From positions 3,555,721-3,619,720 of the forward strand of contig NW_025062479.1 of NCBI RefSeq assembly GCF_000002995.4: a stretch of DNA of 64,000 nucleotides, given 5' to 3'. Within the stretch, counting starts at the first letter, position 1, and each line of letters begins with the position of its first letter. A program made the translations under genes and the position numbers. The DNA is from Brugia malayi. Lineage: Eukaryota > Nematoda > Chromadorea > Rhabditida > Onchocercidae. Of this stretch, positions 36,790 to 49,800 are shown in pieces. Under the pieces are notes generated by a model that worked only from the letters and a program-made list of their open reading frames with translations, was not told where the DNA came from and made no database searches.

Positions 36790-39700
36790 TTAAAATCCAT
36801 ATTTTCTTGCCGACGTTCTTTTGTTATGTCGATTCACAGACCATTGCTCAGCAAGCTGTTCTTCTCTGGCTACTGCCTAAAACATCATTTCAACTAATTT
36901 GATATCTTGAATGCATAACAGTGAAACTAAATGAAAGTCAAATAATAGAATGTGAACAAAATATGCCGTAAGGGCGGTATGAAGGCGAAGTACTTACAAC
37001 ACTGGCAAGATATGTGATCTGATGTTTTCGTCGTGCCAGCATGCTAACAGTATCTTTGCTTTTTGGCATGCTAGCAAGATGTGATAAAGTTGCTTCCGCA
37101 AGCGATTTGTTATGAAGATTTTTGAGAAGTGTCGAACGAACGTTTGGACCCAAGACCTTGAAAAATCAATTACACCCAGGATGTTAAAAAACTATATATA
37201 ATCAGAATCGGTATAAGTTTTCGTATCATTAGACAGTAATGACTTGAAAAAACAGTTCACCTTATCAACACTAACATCGACTATATTTTCCACGGCTTTA
37301 GCAGCATTCGAAACTGTGCCACCCAAATGAGCAATATCACGTGAATAAATCATATATAAAGCTTGCTAAAAACAGTTCCAATCAAAAGTTTCATGATGTT
37401 GAAAGCAACATTAAATACAACATTTACATCCGCAGAATTTTGTGGACACTTTTTCATTAATTTGCTCCATCTCTATTACTAGTATAAAAAACAATGTCCT
37501 CAATCTATACTTTTTGACTATTGAGAGATGCAGAATGTGTTCAAAAAAACTGATCATAGAAACTTACACTGTCATCAATAACTCCAGACGAAGTAGTGGA
37601 GGTAGATGTATCATAACACTCAGCAATAATTTCTGGATTAGAAACGAATTCAAATATATTATTTCCAACTTTTGCATCACTTGTTAGTCCGACCTATAAC
37701 CTATAGATTCATTAGAAACAATACAGTCAGAAGACAGTTTTATTAATTAGTGTCAGAACAGACTGTGCAATCTAATTTTAATCAACAACTTAATGAAAGG
37801 TCATGAACTATGCTATACATCCTGAAACAAAAGTGAGAAAAGTGAACCAAAAAAAAGAAACTGCCCCGGTTACAAAACTTTCATTTAATTACTAAATTTA
37901 CTTTTCATATTTCTCAGACTCTTTAAATAAACCGACAATGATTAAAGTTATGTGAACTTCATAAGAAATGTTAAATAGCAAAAGATATAATGCAATAAAA
38001 TTAGAGTTTAAGGATGTCGAGTTGTCAGATACTGGATTTTTGAACTAGTTTTCGTCAACTTCGACCTAAAAGTTGACGACTAATATATTTTCACAATAAC
38101 AATTAGAACTAATTTTGACTTACAAATTAAAATTAAATGGAGAGAAAAAATCAATGTTCCTGAATTATAGCATATACGGTAAATCGTATTCGCCTGTAAA
38201 CCTTCACGGCATTATAAATACTACAAAGCATATATATATATATATATGCTTCCTTTGATGTTGTGTAGCTTGATGTCATATCGAAGAGTCACAAACTATA
38301 TGCAAATATATGTGGAAATGCATATCTAAATATTGACCGGACCATATAGACGGAAAGATAAAACTCAAATTAAACCAAACCTGGCCAAGTTTTTTGTCAT
38401 CTGAAATATTTGAAACAGATGTAATATTCGATACTACAGGAGGATTATCAAATGCTTTGAGACCAAAGAAGTCTGTTGAATCATGATCTTCATCAGATCC
38501 ATCATCACTTTCTTTAGTAAATTTTGATTCTTTCGAAATTTCTCTGGCAACGACAATCTATAAAGACACTGACATTAAACGATAAGCATCAGAAGAGATG
38601 TAATATTCGGTCAAAACAGATTTATCTAAAACAACCTGCAATACTGAGAAACTTATGAAAGTAACAGATTTACTAACTTTAGACATTTTAGCATTTTCTG
38701 AAGAATGTGTATTGTTAGGCGTGAAAAGACTTAAATTTCTTGAGGTTCTTGAAGCATTCTTAGGTTCAGGTAAGACCGTAAGAAGATTAGCTGATGAGGA
38801 AGCTGTCATCAAATGAGCCGGTTGCTGAAAAATTAAAATGATATCTGCAATGAGGACACGGAATCAAAGCTATACATCATGAATAAGACATCGAACGCTA
38901 TTGTTGTGAGAAAAAAGTTACGTAATCTAAAGAGTAACACAGAGATTGGAACCAATTCGGGAAGATGTAAAAAGTTAATTGCAAAAAGCAAACAGTCTAA
39001 AGTAAAATTGGGAACTTAGCCAGCCGACTAAAAGAAATTAAAAAAAGTAGTCTAATGAAAATGCATGAGACTCTCGTATTGCCAACAGACGACATTCACT
39101 CAAAATACATCATTATTTGTTAAGTTAACAAAAAAAAAAATCCAACTTTGTTATAGCTCCCGAAGTGTGAAAGATAACTTAGTACATAAAATCAGTTAAT
39201 CCTCCCATCCAACATCACTCCTAAGTCTAACCAGAAATGTTTTTAAACATGTATAATTTACCTCATCAGACTTCCCTTGCTTTTCGTCACCAGCTAGGCC
39301 TTTCAATCCACTAAAAGCTTGTATAACGACCAGTTTCTTTGAATTGCTTTTGTTATCTACCAAACTTTTACTACAAACAAGTAAAGAATTAGTATAAGGC
39401 AAATTCAAATACATTTTTTTTTGAAACTGAAGGAACTGTAAAAGAGTAATGATGAGAATCGGAAAAGTTCGCACTACGGTAAAATTCTGAAAAAGATCAT
39501 TTGAATAATGTCACAACTCAAAATAAGTGGGAAATCCCATGAAGTATTAGCGACATAAAAGGGCGCATCAATTTGGAAAATAGAACCTTGCACGATAGTT
39601 TTTCGAACTTCTGTTTGTACTAATTTTATGATGACGCTTGCGTCTTCTTTCAGCTTTCTTTGCTAATTTCAGTTCCCAGTCTTTTCGTTTTACCAAATCT

Positions 39701-40222
39701 TCTAAATCTCTTTCTTTTTCCATGCGCTTATCTGCCAAAGGTAACGCAGGTGGTAAATTTGTCAATATTGATGGCTGTTCTTCTAGACATATAAACAAAT
39801 TAAAATGATGGTCAATAATATTTGAGATAAAAGTATGTGCCTTAATAAGAAGCATCGTCATCTTTAGAAAGGTTTTCTCCAACTCTCGAAGAGAAATAAA
39901 ATAAGTGTTGTTCGGAAACGAAAGTAACAAAAACAAGCTAACAATATAAAAACCAGTCATAAACTATATTCTTAATACAACAAATGGTTTATTAGTAAAA
40001 AAGAAAATACTGCGACAGATACACATTACCAGCATTTGTAATATCATCGATCAGAGCAACATCTCCTAGCCTTTTGAATTCATCTGTCGTTCTATCGTCC
40101 TTGTTTGCAAATGTTGAACTTTTCGTGCGATTTGAAACTACTTCCGCATAAATACATTCTTCATTATGTGATTCATCAATGTCTTCGTCATCACTTCCAG
40201 TATAATCAACTAAACTTAACAT
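36790..40222 (-). CDS. PRCC: PRCC homologue (MAD2L2/MAD2B-binding, spliceosome-associated nuclear protein)
   Basis: Nine exons: 40222-40030, 39782-39587, 39370-39262, 38824-38636, 38557-38381, 37693-37568, 37365-37261, 37156-36998, 36876-36790. They give 446 codons, all in phase. Seen: N-terminal LSLVDYTGSDDEDIDES matches the acidic SLVxY start of PRCC; NLLTVLPEPKN (exon 4) matches the PRCC LLPQPKN motif; an acidic ESDDGSDEDHDSTDFF stretch (exon 5) matches the region before FFSL; the C-terminus ARRKHQITYL ... EQWSVNRHNKRT ... KYGF is the PRCC signature. A basic coiled stretch (exon 2, KKAERRRKRHHK) may be a nuclear signal. Human PRCC interacts with the mitotic checkpoint protein MAD2B and is found with splicing factors. 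I chose ATG 40222 because the sequence before it (GAGTTGCAG) is an acceptor; an in-frame ATG at 40237 would add five residues. Low in proline compared with the human protein. Confidence 0.9.
38229..38249. repeat. (AT)n microsatellite in a PRCC intron
   Basis: Self-complementary AT run flanked by GC and GC-ending bases, in the intron between 38381 and 37693. Confidence 0.85.
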
Positions 40223-41528
40223 CTTCCTGCAACTCATTCAGCCTTTACTACTTAACAACAAATACGACCTTGCATATTTGTTTGGCACAAAAAGTCTTCC
40301 CTCACTCTCTCCAAAACTAGAAGATGTAGGTGTTCAGAAATACTACATGTAATTTCTAAACCATACCACCTGCCTTTTACAGTACCCCACCAACTTACGC
40401 TACTGAAAACACAACAAACTCCCGCCTCGTCCAAACACGGCTGTACGCATACGTCCCGCACGTAAGCAACGACATTCGGTCATCCGAATTGCATGGACGG
40501 TTATGAAAATGTGATCTCACAGCTGGTGGATGGGATGATTTCATAGACAAAGCTCAGATAGTGCAGCAAGTCGGGTTAAGTTGGGGAGGGACTGAAAGGT
40601 TTCAAGTCTTTGAAATGTAATAGAAAGGAAAGAGAAGTAGGTGGGAAGAAGCAATGTGGTCGTCTCGAATAGCTAATTTGTAGAGGGATATCCAAAGGAA
40701 AAGAGGCAAGCCAATATGGAAGACACTTCTCTACTGATGAACATTGGAAGTGCACAATAACTCTTTCAAGAAAAAAAACTGTGAGACACGAAATAATGTC
40801 GTAATTAAGCACAAGCATACTCCCACGATGAAAACAAAGGAATCGGTGCGGTGTATTCTGTGAGAAGTTCTAATGTTCCACTGTTTTATAGTCTCGAATT
40901 GGTTCTGGCAATAATTCATTAGATTCATTTTTACTGTCTCTTGTGTCAATCATTTTCATCTTCATTTGTTTCCTGTATTCAAATAAACAGGAATATTCGA
41001 CGTTTCTTAATACAATTCCTTTTTAATATAGCATTATTTCTGCAATAACAGATCAAAACCAGAAAGTTACAAACTGTTGTAAAGCAAACACGATTAAAGG
41101 AGGAGTGTAAGCAATGAGGTTAACATCGCTTATAGGCCAAGCTTTCAAAATGTTACCAAGAAGAAATATATTCAACTGGACAAATTGGCAGTCATTTGAG
41201 CTTAGCAGTCAATTTTACACTTTAAAGACATTATTAATGAATTTTATGGCTTATAATTACTGAATGTGCACATGAAAAAGAAAAAAAAAAATTGATGAAA
41301 TTGATGTATGAAATACAATCGCTTTGATAGGTTTCTTTACGAAGTTCTTACAAAAATTCCGATACTTCGACAATAGAACAGACTGGAAGTTCAGTAAAGT
41401 GAACTAGTTATTACTCTGTGATTCCAGTTATCAGCTCGCTTTGCTTAAAATTTCAGGATTTATAAATTTTCGAATTTCAATATTTGATGTGTTTATTTCC
41501 AAATGAAAAAGAAAAAATAAAGCAACAT
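40223..41528. other. Intergenic region upstream of PRCC
   Basis: Holds the PRCC promoter on the minus strand. Slightly GC-richer near 40360-40720 than the surroundings. No supported exon. Confidence 0.45.
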
Positions 41529-43014
41529 CTATGCAAAAGCAATTCGCCAATTTCTTGCTCGCTTCTGCTCATCTTCTGTATCATCATATTCAAATAATTT
41601 TTGGTTTTGTCGATAAAACACTCGTGAATCACGAGCAAAACCGCACCTTACTTCGAATGTTATAGTTGTATTGAGGCAATCACCTGAACGCCAAAGATAC
41701 CTAAAACATATGCGTATACGTAATAATTTTCTCTCAACAAATAACATATTTGTCTGTTATGGGAAGTTAAAGTTGTATAAAAAAAGTATATGTTATTTCA
41801 TCGAAATACACAAAGATATTCCTTCACTGAAAATAAAAATCAATAACCAACCAATCCTCACGGAACCTTTCGAGCATATAATTGTAGTAAACGTTACAAG
41901 CATGATTCCACGTGGGTACTTTTGCCAGCACAGTTGTATCATCTGATTCTTCGCACATTATGCGACAGTAAATTTTTGTTTCATTCTTTACCTAATTAAT
42001 TTAAACCATTTAATGCAACTTTTAATGAGTAAATTATTAATTGTTGTTCAGCACAGCATAAATTAAGATCATTTTCAAGGAAATGTTACTCGACATAAGA
42101 AGTATGTAAGATTCATCGTTTCAATAACTTTTGTATCACCCTTACTTGATGCTTGCCATGACATCTTTTGAAAATAATCACTTATCAAAATATTTAGCTG
42201 CTAAGAGACGTTTCATTCTTTTAATATCTGTATGACTGAATATTATAAACTATCAAGGTTGTCCAGCCATTCAATACAATACGTTTCATATGTGAAGCCA
42301 GAAACAATACAGTTCCATAAAACTTCCTAACCTCATCAATTTCTTCGTAGCATAAAGGGTTCAGTTCAGTTTTTGATTCCGGATTATGTAAGGCACATCG
42401 TGATACTCGATGACCTGCTATGGATTCACATTCTAGTTTCCGAGTTGCTAAAATTCATTGGATGTCAATCACAGTAACTGTTCTCTATGACCTGTCTTCG
42501 GGGTTCCATTTCGATGTAAATTCCTCTATTTTATGAAGGTTCCACAACTGAGTATGGCTAATAATCGGAAAGATGCTAATAAACGCTCCCATTAAATATT
42601 ATTGGGATGTGTAAGGTTCATTATAGTTTTTGAAGGTATGACAGAATAATCAAACGAATTTCTAATCAGTCATCTCATTTCATTTCTTATTTGCAATTGA
42701 TTTAGCTTTTAGGCCACTGTAAATGATTAGCAGAGGAGAAATTTTTATAGAAATTATGAAGAAAAAAAAAACTTTTTTGCCAGTAGGAATGAAAAAGTGA
42801 ATAATGAACAATTTTTGCATACGAAAGAATTACCCTCCTAGGAATACAAATAATACATTATCCATGTAAAAATTTAAGGGTATTCAATCACTAGTGTCCA
42901 CATAATGATTATGATTACAAACTTACTCCAGTAATATGGTTTTTTTGGAAGAGCCTCAGAAATGCCAAGAAATGTGGCACTTATAACAATTGTCACTTGA
43001 AGAGGAATGTCCAT
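41529..43014 (-). CDS. Predicted secreted 8-cysteine protein, family not recognised
   Basis: Exons 43014-42927, 42447-42332, 41991-41852 and 41700-41529 join in phase to 171 codons. Seen: a signal peptide (IPLQVTIVISATFLGISEA), then a mature part with eight cysteines, an even number that suits four disulphides. There are two N-x-T sequons (NET, NTT), a Trp/Tyr-rich middle (HACNVYYNYMLERF) and an acidic patch near the end (EYDDTEDEQ). No membrane segment follows, so it should be secreted or lumenal. Splice sites are normal (GTAAGT, GTTAGG, GTTGGT donors; TTTTAG acceptors). No known cysteine-spacing family is recognised; a nematode-specific secreted protein is the likely class. It neighbours another short secreted gene at 45516-46255 on the same strand, 2.5 kb away, but sequence similarity between them is not evident. 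Confidence 0.7.
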
Positions 43015-43715
43015 CTGATGTCACTGCTCGGAGAGTAGCAAATTTGATAGCAGTAAGTGCAGAATACGACAATGGCGAGTTGTTGTTGTGAACATATGCG
43101 AATTTTCAACGCCATTTTACAGCTATCCCAATGAAATATTCCCGTTTGTATCCATTACCGCAGGTTGTTTATATTGTTGATTGATGGAACTGATTTTACT
43201 GTTGACCAACTAAATGAAGGCAGCAACAAAGAGTTGAAACTGGTAGTTAATATAGAATTTAGTATCACTGAATCGATCAGATCTTTGATTGAGACAAAAT
43301 ATTTGATCAAAAAATCAACAAGTTAATCATCTTTCCTTATGATTGAAACTGTTGTCCTGTTGATTACTTTTAAAACAAGTTATGATATTTCCTTCTTCAT
43401 CGCTATATTGTTCTTTAATATCTCAACTTGCACATGCATAAAACATTCAAGCTTCGTTGTTTAATGTTTAATGTTTAGTGATGCTCATTCTGCAGTAAAA
43501 GAAACAAAGTTTACCATGAAGAACCATGAAATCAGTGCAAACTGATTTTCTGTCGATGTCAGTTTTTAGCTAGGTTCATCAACAATATTCATGATGCTTC
43601 TTTAACGAAACATTTCAGATAAGAATAAGAAAGGTGAACTGAAATAAATGATATGTATCAATATCTTTTTCCGTATAAAACTTAATGCAAATGACAATAT
43701 CAAAGCCTAGCGATT

Positions 43716-43745
43716 ACAATTCGTGAGGCGACAATTCGTGAGGCA
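43716..43745 (+). repeat. 15-bp tandem duplication
   Basis: Two adjacent copies of ACAATTCGTGAGGC followed by G or A. Non-coding; possible replication slip. Confidence 0.85.
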
Positions 43746-44315
43746 CCAACTTTATGCTTTGTGCTAATTATCAACGATGCATTTTCAACCTATGATTTCG
43801 AAGACCAATTTACACAAATTTAACTGTATACGTCGGCTATTTGTAACATTCGAAAAAAGAATAGAACAAATATGCTGCAACTAAGATGCCACAATTTTCT
43901 TCTACGTATTTTATTAACCTAATGAATTTGGATAATTCCGCTTCCTTAATGAATCACTACAAATTACTTACTTGATAGCAGTCGTACGGTGGTACTGATG
44001 AGAATACATTTACAAGTTATATCAGATTTCCTTGCACTTCTTAAAAATTTTCTACGAAGAAGCATGATGAGTGCCGTTTTCATCTACTCCAGATAAGAAT
44101 ATATCAATAGGAAAAAGAAGAAGCCAATTAGAAATAACTGTGAAGTTAGGAAAATATTATAATTTTATGATAGGGAAAAAGCAATCACCTAATAACCACC
44201 TAAACTATTATCCTTTTTAATAGGAAAAATTCACATTCTTTAGGAATTTCGAGTGATATTTCGATAACATTGAAAAAAACCTTTTTTTTTTTTTTTTCAT
44301 TGCATAAAGATGAGG

Positions 44316-44516
44316 TTGGGACAGGAGAATATTAATGGCCATTTAGATTGTTTGATTATCCGTAGTCATCTTTTGTTGTCCATTTCGATATCGGAAGCGA
44401 GAAGCAATAAGAGAAGACAACAATGAAACGTAATCGTTCACTCAATATGGTATAAAAAAACAAAAACCGTGGCTAATCAAACAATCTAAATGAGCATTAA
44501 TATTTCCCTTCCCTTA
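44316..44516. mobile_element. MITE-like fold-back element
   Basis: Left arm 44331-44358 (starting ATTAATGGCCATTTAGATTG) and right arm 44474-44501 (starting TAATCAAACAATCTAAATG) are inverted complements with 26 of 28 matches. Weaker complementarity extends outward for about 15 more bases and inward around GTTGTC/GACAAC. There is no coding capacity in the roughly 200-base element. Target-site duplication could not be settled by eye. Consistent with a non-autonomous hairpin transposon. Confidence 0.6.
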
Positions 44517-45515
44517 AATATTCCTTCATGCAACAGCAAGGATTTCAGTTCTTAGGCTTATTCAATGTTATCATCGAAATATTATTAGAAGTTCTTAAAG
44601 GAATTTCTTATCAAATGTATGCTGCACATCTAAAGAAAAACCATTAGAAATCGATGCGACATCCACACTAGACATCGTCATCAGCGATCGATCCACACTG
44701 TGGGTTTATTTATGGGTCATTGGTAAATCCCTGAATGAATTTAATGTTGCTGGGAGTGTCCTTGTCTCCTTGTCCCATTCAGTCCCATCATGCTTCCTCC
44801 TCTCTTTACTCCTGTTACTATTGCTGCTTTTCGTCATGCACATATGCTGATCACTTTATATCGGATGAACAGCAAGGCATGTTTTTGACCATCTTTTTTC
44901 CTTTTTCTCTGTTGCCAGTATTTGTAAATGATATGTTTGTTTTTATAGGAGTGTCCGTCAATACCGGTCACTCCGGAAAATGATATGACAGGTTAGGCCA
45001 CATGGGCTATTGCAATTATCCAACTGGAGGGATGACACTGGCGGATCATTCCACTGTGTTACGTCGACACTTGACATATTCATCAAAATTCCGTGACAAA
45101 CCAAAGCCCATATGAAATTTACGTTTGCTAAGTGGGAAATCGTTAGATGAAAGGGGTTGGTGTGATCCTCGCCTCCCACCTCAAATACTTCCGCTTGCAT
45201 CATCTTTTCATGTCATCATACTCGTTTTGCTGTAACGCTTCTACAATTGAATTGTACTAGACACCGAAGATTGGAACTTGTGATATATGTTAACACTTGT
45301 CAATGAGGAAATTGTCTTGTTTACACCTTTATTCAAAGTGATACTCCTTATGAAAAGTATTTTCTAGCAGTGATAAATCTAATCACGAAAGATTTGTCAA
45401 TTATTCGTCACAAAATAGTAAGATCATAATTTCAAGGCCTTGCATTTTGCATATTCAGATTAATTTTTGAAATTAATGAAAGCTGTTACTTACACTAAAT
45501 TATGCCATTTTCCTT

Positions 45516-46255
45516 CTATCCACGGTAAATTAAGGGATTGAATGCAGTAGCATCCAAGAAAATAGCATGCTGTTTCTCATGTATCGCACAGCCTTCACGG
45601 CATTTTGACATGCAGTCTTCCAGGTAACATACCGAAGTAAGCATGCACCATATCCCCTGCGTATTCTGCTCGGTATAAATATTCTCAGCGTCTTTCATAA
45701 TTTCGAAAGGTTTTTCATTGACGAGATTTCTTAAAGAAAAAATCGATAAATGAATGATCGATGAATGTAAGAAAAAATTTAGTAAAATTAGAAAAGGAAT
45801 ATGTTAAGAGATGTAATAAATAACTTACTGATTAAAAAAAAAGCATTTTACAATGCAGCGCAGAACTGAGTGAATTTTTGTTGCTAAATTTGAAAGAAAC
45901 TTTAAACTCTAACTCATCTCAATCGTCTTTCTTTTTCACAAATCAGATATGATCAAGCTGTCCTACCATCTGATCTCATTCTTCATCGCATTACTTGACT
46001 TCTTGCTACTCTAAAGCAATTCATTAATCAGTTAATGCAGTAGAGGCTATTTTATTGCAATGCAAGTTATTATTACGACCAGTCCGGTTAAAAAAATGAA
46101 ATAAGAACTTTTGCTGAGATAAGTTGTCGTAGTGCTGAACTCTAATAACGGTGAAGACGGTAACGACTAATACACTCCGTAGTATCCTTTCTGCTTTGTG
46201 CAGAATTGTGAAGGAATGAAACAATGATGATAGATAAAATTGTTGTTTTAATCAT
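45516..46255 (-). CDS. Predicted secreted 97-residue cysteine-containing protein
   Basis: Family not recognised. Exon 46255-46176 starts MIKTTILSIIIVSFLHNSAQ, a clear signal peptide, and ends GA before GTGTAT. Exon 45729-45516 follows CTTTAAG, completes a Glu codon and runs to a stop, giving 97 residues. The mature part has a hydrophilic lead (NEKPFEIMKDAENIY) then five cysteines clustered within about 25 residues (WCMLTSVCYLEDCMSKCREG then C). The odd number could mean a free cysteine or a dimer. It diverges from the LARGE gene: its ATG and LARGE's ATG are about 600 bases apart, so the two may share a promoter region. The first donor is not a strong consensus, so exon 1 is the weaker part; the second exon is solid. 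Confidence 0.55.
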
Positions 46256-46853
46256 TTGTCCTAATGATATCATTGACCTTTTGTTTATCATATCCATAGG
46301 TCAGTCTAGGCTTCATATGTAGAGTATGTGAAAAGACCATATAACTACTCCGTGTAGTTTTTATAATGATTTCTTATAGAGATAATGACAGTCATTGTGA
46401 GTATTCCAAAGCAACTGAGCAAACTAGACACAAATACATTTTGCGTAGGAATGTGACCCTTATCAGTGATACTGTACTCGTTTTGGATGACTAACATCGC
46501 AAGCCTCTTTTGTAGGTCATTATTTTGTATGATAATTATTATGACGTTAAACTATTTTTTAATTTTTGTGCAATTAGAAAAATCCAAAAACCAATTATAA
46601 ATTTGTTCATTTCGTTGAATATCAATACTTTTCTGCTGTTTTATGTTCATGAAAATATAATGGACAATATATCGCATTAAATTATTAACTGCCATCCATT
46701 AAATAATCCGATCAGGACTCTGCTATAAGTTTTCTCCATTAAACACACTAATTTGCTGGGATTCACGAATATTTTTTCGTTTCACTGAAAATTTTCAATG
46801 TAATTTGCAATCAAATTTTTAACAAAATTTGATTGCAAAACTTTAAGAAAAAC
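46256..46853. promoter_or_regulatory. Divergent intergenic region of the secreted gene and LARGE
   Basis: About 600 bases between two oppositely oriented first exons. It must contain both promoters. Its right end carries a perfect 16-bp hairpin and the acceptor-like ACTTTAAG before the LARGE start. No TATA box is asserted. Confidence 0.45.
46804..46839. repeat. lge-1: Perfect 16-bp inverted repeat before LARGE
   Basis: Arms TTTGCAATCAAATTTT and AAAATTTGATTGCAAA with a TAAC loop. It ends 14 bases before the LARGE ATG (46854) and just before the putative trans-splice acceptor. As RNA it could hide or present the splice site; as DNA it could be a palindromic binding site. Confidence 0.9.
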
Positions 46854-49800
46854 ATGAAGAAAAGGAGAAGGCGCATGAATGCTTATTGCATATGGTTTTC
46901 GATAGTAACTCTTGTTGTTGTCTTTTATTTATCGACTTTTGCTAAGGGTTTGTTTCTTTTTTTTTTTTTTTTTTTTTTTTTGTTTCTGAAAAGCTTAATT
47001 TTCTATTTTTGAAAGTTTGGTGAAAAACAACATTTAATTGACAGATCGGTAGACAAATGCGATGCTTGGTCAATAAATGCCTTTGAAAGAATCATTTCTG
47101 AAAGCTCTTTTGAATTGATAAAGTTATTATAGTATCGTATCATTTGCTCATACATAAAAGAAACACTAATTTACTCGAGCAATTTGGAGAGAGGAGTGAA
47201 AATAACAATGAATATCGCTCGCGGCATTGCCAGGTTTCATTTTTATACATTATAATTATTTAAGAACAATTTAACTGGCAATGGCTAATCTAGGTATTAC
47301 ATTTGGCATTGGTGGTTTGTGGAGGTGTTCACTTGAGTTATCCTTTATCGACGCTTATCAAAAGTATCCTCCGTTATCGTCAACAAGCCATCGTTTTACA
47401 TTTACTTGTGGATGATATTACCATGAGAACTATATCGTTGCTATTTAGTACATGGCGATTACCAGCGGGTAATTTGCTTTCTTTCCAATGTTTATTGAGA
47501 AGTTCTGATTCATTATTTTCACAAATATTTATAAAGTTAAGTTGAAGAAATGTTTTAGCGAAGATATATTTTGCAAGTGTTTACCTCCGAACATCTCATT
47601 AAAGCTCCATAACTTCAATTGAACAATTAAGATAGCTTATATAACATGAGTTTTGCAGTGAAAGTGATGTATTATAATGCTTCGCAATATTTGGATCGTT
47701 TCTCATGGATTCCTAATCGACATTATTCAGGCAGATACGGGTTTCTGAAGCTTATTTTAAACGACATTTTGCCTGCTGATGTTGACAAAGTGCTGCTTTA
47801 AATTCACGTTATTACTTATGAAGCAACATGATCGTAACCTTCTTTGTTAAAACCGAAAAAAAGACACATTTAAAGTTGACTCAAGCAAAACTTCATATGT
47901 AAGAATTGCAGTATTGACCAGGTAGCATCGAAGCAAGATAGAATATTTGTCTTAAAAGATTGGTGAAATATGAAAAACACTGCCACTTGCTGGACAGTAA
48001 GAACCAGGCAATATTTCTATCAGCATTTATTATCAGCTGAGGATTTTGACAGAACAGTTTGATAGCTGCACGAATCCAAAGGTGACTGACTATCTGTGAA
48101 ATCTGTGAAATCAATGAAACCCACTGAGTAATACATTTCACCGACCAATAAAGCAAGTCTTATAATCTTAGTGATTAAAACGGACAAAATTCTGTATTCT
48201 TCAGGTAATCATACTTGATACGGATGCATTGATAATGGACGACATCGCCCAACTATGGTCGTTTTTTTCGAAGATGACAAGTTTACAAGCTATTGGCTTG
48301 GCTGAAAATCTGTCTAACTGGTACTTAATTAATAGAAATACATCCCAAAGAATTGTCTGGCCAGCATGGGTATGTTTTATTGCCACAGATCAACTTTATC
48401 ACTTACCCATTAAAGTATTTCTCTAGATCTGTTTTTTTTTTTTTTCAAATACCATTTTCTTCAAAATTTCCCGGGTTTTTTCCAAACTTTTTCACTTTTT
48501 TTTCTTTTTTTTTGTTTCATTTTTTTTCTGTTTCTAAAAGAATGTTTTCATCGAAATTGATATTGAAAGAGAACAAAAAAAGTTGTTTATTCGTAAACAA
48601 AAAATTTTAAGTACTAAGCTTTTGTCTTTTATAATATTCCTAAATTATGGTATCACTGTCCGAAAAATTTTTTTGAAATTTGTAGAAGCTTTTTTAAATA
48701 GAAATATGATTACAGGGACGTGGCTTTAATAGCGGAGTAATGTTACTGGATTTAACAAAGTTAAGGAATATAAACTGGTCACATATTTGGAAAGAAATTG
48801 CTTCAAAAAATATTAAAGACTACGGTCCAGTTGAACTAGCGGATCAGGTAAGCATAATTATTAGCTAGATTGCCTTACTAACCTTATTTCTGTTCAACAT
48901 TCCTTGTATCATGTAACGTATCTTGATTGCAAACATAAGTCACACCGTACAACATTAATAATCATGCTTCATATATCAGCTTTGAGCCCTCCTCTTCTGA
49001 ACTGTTTGTTTCCATTAGTAATTAATTATTTTCGATGATCAATTTAAGGGTAGTTCTTTTTTTTTTTTTTTTTTTGGACATTAGCTGTCATTGTTGTTTG
49101 TTATCTCTGGGGAATGAAACTCGAACTGAATGCAGAGAACTCCTGGTTGCATCCTCCTGCTTACATTACATTCTTTAACATCTTCACTTCACCATGGTTT
49201 AAGGTGATGGATTTCTGCAAGTTCATTTACTGTGTTTAGGATGTAATCAATGCAGTTATAAATCATCATCAGTGGATTGTACATAAACTTCCTTGCGAGT
49301 GGAATTTTCAGTTAGGATTCCAGTCACAGCAGAACTTATGCCCTGTAGAAATTTCTCGTTTGAAGGTAGGTTATGTTCGTTACCTGCTATTCTAATTTAA
49401 TCTTAAATATAACAAGGAACATTTATTTCTTTTCGAGTTGGTTCACTGGAATTCACCTTTAAAAACTCGAACAGTGAATCGTTATGCAGTACTTCTCCGT
49501 CGATATTACGATAGCATGAGAGATATGGATGGCAATATGTTTCGGTCTAATATAATTCATTGTCATTATGATTCTGTTAGTTTTTCGCTTCCATTTCTTT
49601 TTTATGGAAAATTGGAAAATACATCAAGCAAATCCATATACATACGTATATAATACACTTCATTTGATATTCAAAAATTATATTTTGTTATACTCAAGTC
49701 CACTTTTCTTTTCGTTTTTATATCTTTTTTTTTTTTTTGGAAAAAAAGGAAAACTTTATCAGATGCAAATTATTGCTTCATTAAGAGATTTCATGGAATT

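Larger units (their letters stand above)
43015..45515. other. Spacer between two secreted-protein genes
   Basis: About 2.5 kb containing a MITE-like fold-back element (44316-44516) and a 15-bp tandem duplication. Overlapping open frames near 44735-45203 on both strands have mildly higher GC but no recognised protein and no splice support. Confidence 0.45.
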
